Shown here: positions 58,728 through 64,000 of the stretch, one piece after another
How positions within the stretch are numbered: position 1 is the stretch's first letter
Layout: each line of letters begins with the position of its first letter
Source of the DNA: JAKQHY01 sp034429475
Lineage (GTDB): Bacteria; Chloroflexota; Anaerolineae; B4-G1; SLSP01
Reading direction: 5' to 3'
DNA length: 64,000 nucleotides
NCBI GenBank assembly: GCA_034429475.1
Contig: DAOUGD010000126.1
Location: forward strand, 62,001-126,000
Position numbers and translations under genes: made by a program
Notes under the pieces: model-generated
What the model was told of the DNA's origin: nothing
The model's input: only the letters and a program-made list of their open reading frames with translations
Databases searched by the model: none

Positions 58728-61630
58728 GCGTTTGGCTGACGAGCGATGCATTGCAGGGCATGGGCTGGTTTTTAGCCCTGCTGGAGTTGATCATAGCACT
58801 CTACGTGCTATTACTGAATCCCTGGCACACGGCCAATCGTCATACCAGCGGATTGCTGCTCCTATTCACATGCAACAGCCTGGGATTTGGGTTGCTGATG
58901 CAAGCGGTCAACGCGAGCCAGGCCGGCGCTGCTACCATCTTCTTATCGCTGTCCACCGGCAGCCCTATGCCCGGCCTCTTGTTGTTGACCCTGGCGCTCG
59001 TGAAGCGGGAGTGGCTGCAAGGGCGGTGGCGTTGGGCCTGGCGTCTGTTCTACGGATTGATGTTCTTGCCGGTTCTCCTCACGGTGATTGATGGGGTAGG
59101 GAACACCGGGTTGTGGTACACCGGCCTGGACCCGCAAACTTATCCGGGCGGCTATGTAGAGAATGGGGTCTACCTGCGGGGTGTGTGGTTCCCCTATCTC
59201 TACCCCTTGTACCTCTATGGCGTCACTTCCTTTACCTTGTTGGTGCAATTGTATCTGGTGTTCATTGATAAAACCCTTTCACCCGTGCGCCAACACCTGG
59301 CCCGACTGCTGTTGGGCGGACAGATAACGGCCACGGTGGTGTTGTTTGTCTTGCCGGCGCCCCTCGGCCAGGCTTTCTCTGTTATCCTGAGTAACGCCCT
59401 GTTTGCAGCAGTCTATACTTATGTAGCCTTTCGGCAGATGACCGCGGAGCGGCAGTTGCCGCGGGGGCGGTTGCAAACTCGTCTGACGGCGCTGCCCGTG
59501 GTCGTCGCGGTACCAACGCTGTGCATAGGCCTGATTTTTGTGAACTTGCAAGCCCGCGCGGAAATACGCCAGAGCGCCGTCGCCGAATTGACTGCCGCTA
59601 ATCGCACATTGTCCGCTAACCTGACGTTATGGCTGGAGGAGCACACGAAATTCTTGCAGCAGTTGGCGGCGCAGCCTCAAATTGTCACGATGGATGCGCA
59701 AAAACAGCGCGCCCTGTTGGAGCCTCTGGCAGAGATTTACCCTGACATTAATTTAATTTGCGCGTTGGATGAGCAAGGCTACACGCTGGCGCGCAGCGAT
59801 GGTCAGCTCGCAGAGGGGTTTGGCGACCGCAGTTGGTTTATCGCCGCGCGCGATGGCGCACCGATCACCTTCCAGGCATTTTATCGTGGGGTCGGGCAGC
59901 CGGCGCTGGCTATGGCCGTTCCCATTCGCGAGCCAGCCGGCCAGGTCATCGGGGTTGTGATGGCCGCGATCGATCTGTCCACCCTGGGCGGCTCTCTGCG
60001 TCTCCCTGATCTATCCAGGGTAGATCAGGTCTATGTGGTGGACGACCAGAATCGGGTCGTTGTCCATTCCGACCCAACCTATGTGGCAGAATTGTTCGAT
60101 TTTAACGGAACGGCGCCGATTGTCGCCCTGCGGGAGGGCGTCGCCGGCGCCTATGAGTTCACTGATGAACAATCCCAATCGTGGGTGGGATACCTGACGT
60201 TGCTGCCTGACGGCTGGGGCGTCGTGACCCAGCAAAGAACCGCCACCCTATACGCGCCGGTGCAGCGTCTGGGGGGCATCGCCTGGTTCGTGGTCGCTTT
60301 GGGTGGCCTCCTGTTGGCGGGACTGATGTTCTTCACCGTCCGGCAAGCCCTCAAGCCGGTGGCGACCCTGACGGACACGGCGCGCGCCATTGCGCGAGGC
60401 GACCTGAACCGCGAGGTTCCGGTGGAAACGGCGGATGAGTTGGGACTGTTCGCGCGCACCTTCAATCAGATGATGAAACAGTTGCGGGATTCGATTGACG
60501 CCTTGGAACAGCGCGTCACAGCTTACACCCACGACCTGGAGCGCCGTTCCCGGTACTTGGAAGCTTCGGCAGAGGTCGGGCATGTGGTGACCTCCATTCT
60601 CGACCCGGACCAATTGATGCGGCAAGTGGTGGATTTGATCCGCGAGCGGTTCGCCCTGTATTACGTGGGATTGTTTTTGGCAGATGCCGTCGGGGAATGG
60701 GTCGTGTTGCAGGCCGGGACGGGCAGCGCCGGGCGGGCGATGTTAGCGCGTCATCACCGCATCCGGCTGGGTGAGGGGCTGATCGGCTGGTGCGTCGCCA
60801 ATGCCCAGTCGCAGATTGTCTCGCGCACCGACGTTGACTTCGTGCAGATGGCCGCCCCCGAATTACCGGACACCCACGCCGAGGCCGTGCTGCCGTTGAC
60901 TTCACGGGGCCGGGTGTTGGGCGCCCTGGATGTGCAAAGCGTCCACGCGGACGCCTTCGATACCGACACCGTCGCCATGTTGCAGACGCTGGCCGACCTG
61001 GTCGCGGTGGCGATTGACAATGCCCGCCTGTTCGCGGAGGCTCAGGAAGCGCTGGCTGCGGAACGACGCGCTTACGGAGCGCGGGCGCGCGAGGCCTGGG
61101 CCGACTTGACCCGCGCCCGCGTCGGGTTGGGGTATCGCTGTGCGCAACAGGAAGCGGGCGGCGAACCGACCTTGATGCCGGTGGCCGGCGCCTGGGAGAG
61201 CGAAATGCGTCAGGCTCACCGCACCGGCCAGACCGCCCGGCGTGCGACCGTGGACGGCAGCGTGCTGGCGATCCCCATCCGCTCCAGCAACGAGGTTATC
61301 GGAGTACTGCGTTTTGAGAAGGCGGAGGCCGGCGCCCTCTGGTCAAGTGAGGAAACTGCTTTGTTGGAGACCCTATCTGATCAGTTGGGGCAGACGTTGG
61401 AACGCGCACAACTGTATCAGGAAACCCAGCGCCGCGCGGTGCGCGAGCAATTGACGCGCGAGATCACGGACGAAATGCGCCGCACCTTGAATTGGAACGA
61501 GTTGATGCAGGTGGCCGTGCAGGAAATGGGCGCGGTCCTCAACGCTTCGCGCGCCTTTGTCCAGTGGACGGCCACGGATACAGTGCGCTCCGACACAGGG
61601 ATTCTGCGTGAAGAGGAACACAATGGCTAG
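58724..61630 (+). CDS. Large membrane receptor: seven-helix domain, Cache, HAMP, two GAF, tail
   Basis: A 968-residue protein starting at GTG 58724 in a GTGA overlap, with GGGAGG a few bases upstream. The first about 245 residues have seven helices resembling the N-terminal 7TM module of some histidine kinases. A further helix (about 250-273), Cache-like domain (about 275-515; DRSWFIAARDGAPITFQAFY, VYVVDDQNRVVVHSDPT), helix (about 518-542), HAMP, GAF1 (FALYYVGLFLADAVGEWVVL), linker ERRAYGARAREAWADLTRAR, GAF2 and tail REITDEMRRTLNWNELMQV follow. It overlaps the binding-lipoprotein gene by 8 bp, so that protein could be its periplasmic-type ligand presenter (inference). Confidence 0.88.
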   Translation: MSVWLTSDALQGMGWFLALLELIIALYVLLLNPWHTANRHTSGLLLLFTCNSLGFGLLMQAVNASQAGAATIFLSLSTGSPMPGLLLLTLALVKREWLQGRWRWAWRLFYGLMFLPVLLTVIDGVGNTGLWYTGLDPQTYPGGYVENGVYLRGVWFPYLYPLYLYGVTSFTLLVQLYLVFIDKTLSPVRQHLARLLLGGQITATVVLFVLPAPLGQAFSVILSNALFAAVYTYVAFRQMTAERQLPRGRLQTRLTALPVVVAVPTLCIGLIFVNLQARAEIRQSAVAELTAANRTLSANLTLWLEEHTKFLQQLAAQPQIVTMDAQKQRALLEPLAEIYPDINLICALDEQGYTLARSDGQLAEGFGDRSWFIAARDGAPITFQAFYRGVGQPALAMAVPIREPAGQVIGVVMAAIDLSTLGGSLRLPDLSRVDQVYVVDDQNRVVVHSDPTYVAELFDFNGTAPIVALREGVAGAYEFTDEQSQSWVGYLTLLPDGWGVVTQQRTATLYAPVQRLGGIAWFVVALGGLLLAGLMFFTVRQALKPVATLTDTARAIARGDLNREVPVETADELGLFARTFNQMMKQLRDSIDALEQRVTAYTHDLERRSRYLEASAEVGHVVTSILDPDQLMRQVVDLIRERFALYYVGLFLADAVGEWVVLQAGTGSAGRAMLARHHRIRLGEGLIGWCVANAQSQIVSRTDVDFVQMAAPELPDTHAEAVLPLTSRGRVLGALDVQSVHADAFDTDTVAMLQTLADLVAVAIDNARLFAEAQEALAAERRAYGARAREAWADLTRARVGLGYRCAQQEAGGEPTLMPVAGAWESEMRQAHRTGQTARRATVDGSVLAIPIRSSNEVIGVLRFEKAEAGALWSSEETALLETLSDQLGQTLERAQLYQETQRRAVREQLTREITDEMRRTLNWNELMQVAVQEMGAVLNASRAFVQWTATDTVRSDTGILREEEHNG

Positions 61631-62591
61631 AAACGCGCTGCTGCTGCTGTTAGTGCTCGGCCTGTTGTCGTGCGCTGCCCCGCCGACGCCTCCTCAGAAA
61701 GTGGTGGTGCAGTTGAACGCCGATCACTCGGTCTTGTGGAGCGGGTTTTACGCGGCGCAGGCGCAGGGGTACTACGCGGCCGAGGGTCTGGACGTTTCGT
61801 TAGTGGTGCAGGAAGAGGCGCCCCTTGAGGGCGTCGTCGCGGGAACGGTGGACTTTGGGGTGGGGTCAAGCCTCGCGTTGGTGCAGGCGCGCAGTCAGGG
61901 CCAGCCTTTGACCGCGGTGGCCGCCATTATGCGGCGCAGCCCGTTGGCTATCCTGTCGTTAGCTCCCTCCAAATTGACGCGCCCGCTGTTCTTACCGCGT
62001 GCGCGGATTGGGGTGCTTTCGGCGGATTTGCGTACCGATGCGGACATCATGTTGGGGATGGTGTTAACGCGCACAGCGATACGCGCGGATCAAGTGACCT
62101 TGACGCCGGTTGCGCCGGGGCTGGACGCGCTTCTGGCTGGCGAGGTGGATGCCATTGCCCACGCCTGGGCCACCCGTGAGGCCGTCGCGGCCCGCCAGTC
62201 GGGTCATTCCGTCAACTTAATCTATATGAGCGATTACGGGGCTTGGTTATACCCCAATGTGTTGGTGACGCGCGCTGCCCTCATCACCGAACAGCCGACG
62301 TTGGTAGAAGGCGTAGTGCGGGCGACCTTGCGGGGCTACCGCTATGCTTTTGAGCATCCTGAAGAGGCCGTGCGGTTGACTTTACAGCAAGATGCCACGT
62401 TGGATGCGACTTTCCAACAGGAATCCTGGGCCGCCACCATCCCGTTTATAGACGTGGGCGACACTTTGCCCGGCATGATGGAGGACAGCGTGTGGCAGAG
62501 CACCCAGGCGGCTTTGCAGTTACAGGATCGGCGGACGGCCCTGGTGCCGTTGGAGTCGCTGTATACGAATCATTTTATCTACCAGCAATGA
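61623..62591 (+). CDS. NMT1/THI5-like ABC-type substrate-binding lipoprotein
   Basis: A 322-residue lipoprotein from ATG 61623: hydrophobic signal MARNALLLLLVLGLLSC with lipobox LLSC (Cys17), then a binding domain with the NMT1/THI5 pattern VVVQLNADHSVLWSGFYAAQ, QGYYAAEGLDVSLV, GTVDFGVGSSLALVQARSQG and IYMSDYGAWLYPNVLVT. Family members bind thiamine-pyrimidine precursors, riboflavin, nitrate, taurine or other small molecules for import. No permease or ATPase gene accompanies it; it lies between two receptor genes, overlapping the first by 8 bp, so a sensing role is as likely as transport. Confidence 0.9.
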   Translation: MARNALLLLLVLGLLSCAAPPTPPQKVVVQLNADHSVLWSGFYAAQAQGYYAAEGLDVSLVVQEEAPLEGVVAGTVDFGVGSSLALVQARSQGQPLTAVAAIMRRSPLAILSLAPSKLTRPLFLPRARIGVLSADLRTDADIMLGMVLTRTAIRADQVTLTPVAPGLDALLAGEVDAIAHAWATREAVAARQSGHSVNLIYMSDYGAWLYPNVLVTRAALITEQPTLVEGVVRATLRGYRYAFEHPEEAVRLTLQQDATLDATFQQESWAATIPFIDVGDTLPGMMEDSVWQSTQAALQLQDRRTALVPLESLYTNHFIYQQ

Positions 62592-62624
62592 CCCGGCGGA
62601 TTTAGTGGACAGAACGGAAGGGCT

Positions 62625-64000
62625 ATGAGAATGCCAGGAAGACGAGGAACTACCATTCGGAACCAAATACTCGCGGCGTTTACGCTCATCACACTGCTTG
62701 CCGTGTTGGTGACTTCCGGGGTATCGGTTTGGATTAACTTGCGGTACGCGCGTCTTCAGGCATTTGATCGCTTGACGGCGGTGGCCGACCTGCAAACCCT
62801 CGCTATCGAATCGTGGCTGTATGGCCTGGGACTGGACCTGGACACATTGTTGACCTCCCCCTATGAGTTGGACACTGTGAAGACGGTCACTGCGCAAAAC
62901 TCCCTGTTGAATCCCCAGCATGCCCAGGACTATTTGCGGGATAACTTCGGGAAAATGGTCGCACGCACGCAGCGTTTCGAGGAAGTTTTTTTGCTGAATC
63001 TGAATGGCGAAGTCGTGGTTTCCACGACCCGCGAGCAGGAGCGCAAATTCCTCGATCACGAGCGTTACTTTGAGCGCGGTAAGGAGGCCTTTTACGTGCA
63101 GCCTCCCTATTACGACGTGACAGGCCGCATCAACGTGTTCGTGGCCCGGCCGGCTTTCGACCAATTAGGCAACCTGGTGGGCGTGTTGGTCGGGCGGGTT
63201 AACCTGACCCAGCTCAATGACATTCTGGCGCAGCGCACCATCCTGGGCAAAACTGGAGAAACTTACCTGGTCACATCCCGTCATGTGCTGCTCACCCCCA
63301 CCTTGCAGCCAGAACCCAATCACTATGTTCACAGCCAGGGCATCGATCAGGTTGTGGCGGCGCAACAAAACGGCATGGGGATTTATCGAGATTACCGCGG
63401 CAAGACGGTGTATGGCATCTACCGTTGGCTGCCGGAGTTGCAAGTGGCCTTGCTCGCCGAAATCGCTCAGGGTGAGGTGTTGAGCGGCGCGCGGACGACG
63501 GCCCTGATGAATGTCGGCATGGCGCTGGTGGCAGTTTTATTGGCCGGCGGCGGCGCGATCCTCTTTGCGCGCAACTTCTCCCAACCGGTGGAAGCGTTGG
63601 CCACGACGGCCACGCGGATTGCGGCCGGCGAGTATCAGTTGACCGCCCAGATCGGGCGCGGCGACGAGTTGGGTCAACTGGCAGAGGCGTTTAATCAAAT
63701 GACCGCCCAGTTGCGTGACCTGATCGGCAGCCTGGAGCAGCGCGTGGAGGAACGCACACGCGGGTTGGAGACGGCGTCCGAAGTGTCCCGCGCGACCACC
63801 TCACTGCTTGATATGGCGCAGTTGTTGCCGCAGGTCGTGAATCTGGTGCGCGAGCGCTTCGGGTTGTATTACGTGGGGTTGTTCCTGGTGGACGGGGAGC
63901 GGGGGGAGGCCGTCCTGCGCGCCGGAACCGGGGATGCCGGGCGCCAGATGATGGCGGAGGGCTGGCAGTTGACGGTTGGCGGAGATTCGATGATCGGGCA
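62625..64000 (+). CDS. dCache-HAMP-GAF receptor, 3' end outside window
   Basis: The frame starts at ATG 62625 (GGAAGGGCT upstream; ATG 62631 is an alternative) and is open to the last base, giving at least 458 residues. Helix 1 (about 12-36), double-Cache-like domain (about 40-285; HERYFERGKEAFYVQPPYYD, LGKTGETYLVTSRHVLLTPT), helix 2 (about 290-315), HAMP (about 316-370, GEYQLTAQIGRGDELGQLAE), coiled coil (RVEERTRGLETASEVSRATT) and the beginning of GAF1 of the Tyr-Val type (FGLYYVGLFLVDGERGEAVL, GTGDAGRQMM). The rest, presumably linker, GAF2 and tail, lies outside. It follows the binding lipoprotein by 33 bp. Confidence 0.9.
   Translation, partial: MRMPGRRGTTIRNQILAAFTLITLLAVLVTSGVSVWINLRYARLQAFDRLTAVADLQTLAIESWLYGLGLDLDTLLTSPYELDTVKTVTAQNSLLNPQHAQDYLRDNFGKMVARTQRFEEVFLLNLNGEVVVSTTREQERKFLDHERYFERGKEAFYVQPPYYDVTGRINVFVARPAFDQLGNLVGVLVGRVNLTQLNDILAQRTILGKTGETYLVTSRHVLLTPTLQPEPNHYVHSQGIDQVVAAQQNGMGIYRDYRGKTVYGIYRWLPELQVALLAEIAQGEVLSGARTTALMNVGMALVAVLLAGGGAILFARNFSQPVEALATTATRIAAGEYQLTAQIGRGDELGQLAEAFNQMTAQLRDLIGSLEQRVEERTRGLETASEVSRATTSLLDMAQLLPQVVNLVRERFGLYYVGLFLVDGERGEAVLRAGTGDAGRQMMAEGWQLTVGGDSMIG

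Larger units (their letters stand above)
17037..64000 (+). other. Receptor operon: tandem GAF-domain sensor genes plus signalling proteins
   Basis: At least 24 genes follow one another in the same direction. Most are joined by overlaps or gaps below 20 bp. The largest gaps are 65 bp at 31409-31473, filled by a repeat, and 43 bp after the first gene. Eighteen proteins share a C-terminal tail of about 45 residues, and nearly all of these share the order GAF1, Trp-containing linker, GAF2, tail. GAF1 has a recognisable consensus around FGFYHxGIFLLDE, AASSEGGQRMLARGH and LPDTRSEMALPL. N-terminal parts differ from gene to gene. Output functions are limited to one histidine kinase, two receivers, one PP2C-type phosphatase, one ATPase and one STAS protein. 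The operon continues beyond the window. Confidence 0.8.

Noticed and set aside
20272..61630. Reading the C-terminal tails as histidine-kinase H-boxes
   Set aside because: No conserved His is found in the tail and no HATPase domain follows in any of the 18 proteins.
23869..64000. Reading the HAMP-GAF proteins as methyl-accepting chemotaxis receptors
   Set aside because: None has the long helical MCP signalling hairpin with its conserved tip, and no cheA, cheW, cheB or cheR gene is present.
20272..64000. Assembly artefact duplicating one receptor gene
   Set aside because: The paralogs differ throughout in sequence, length and N-terminal domain, and have individually sensible overlaps, so they are real diverged genes.

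Overview
All recognisable genes in this 64 kb window lie on the + strand of a GC-rich bacterial chromosome. The overall style (GAF and PAS receptors without output domains, TPR proteins, LplB/LplC-type sugar permeases with a lipoprotein binding protein, short tandem 7-8 bp repeats between genes) suggests a member of the Chloroflexota, probably Anaerolineae-like. That placement is inference from gene content; no rRNA or tRNA gene is present to confirm it.

Region 1 (1-16.8 kb) is ordinary chromosome: the 3' part of an AAA ATPase gene, a TPR membrane protein, a three-gene carbohydrate ABC importer (two permeases and a lipoprotein binding protein, no ATPase gene), a small four-helix-type membrane protein, recJ, two SDR-family sugar epimerase/reductase-like genes flanking hutH, a second TPR protein and a large YfhO-like membrane protein. 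Intergenic spaces carry degenerate 7-8 bp tandem repeats and dyads. Three such repeats lie in frame inside the YfhO-like gene.

Region 2 (16.8-64 kb, running off the end) is the remarkable part: about 47 kb of nearly gapless, mostly overlapping genes that looks like one operon. It starts with two single-domain response regulators and the only complete histidine kinase in the window, followed by a long series of receptor-like proteins. Eighteen of these share one body plan: a variable N-terminal sensor (six-helix membrane domain, dCache-like extracytoplasmic domain plus HAMP, LacI-type sugar-binding domain, PAS array, or nothing), usually a GAF domain, usually a short segment with a conserved Trp, a second GAF-like domain, and a C-terminal tail of about 45 residues. 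None of the 18 has a kinase, cyclase, methyl-accepting or DNA-binding output domain. Near the 3' part lies a partner-switching set: a SpoIIE/PP2C-type phosphatase with its own GAF domain, a GHKL-type ATPase protein, a STAS protein, and a minimal protein with only coiled coil, half GAF and tail. An NMT1/THI5-like binding lipoprotein lies between the last two large receptors.

A reasonable working model (inference) is a sensory hub. Many receptors of different input specificity would assemble through their common GAF/tail body and pass the integrated signal to the few output proteins encoded with them: the kinase with its two receivers, and the phosphatase/ATPase/STAS switch. The control region at 16.8-17.04 kb holds two candidate promoters, a hairpin and an 11-bp-spaced direct repeat, and could be the main control point.
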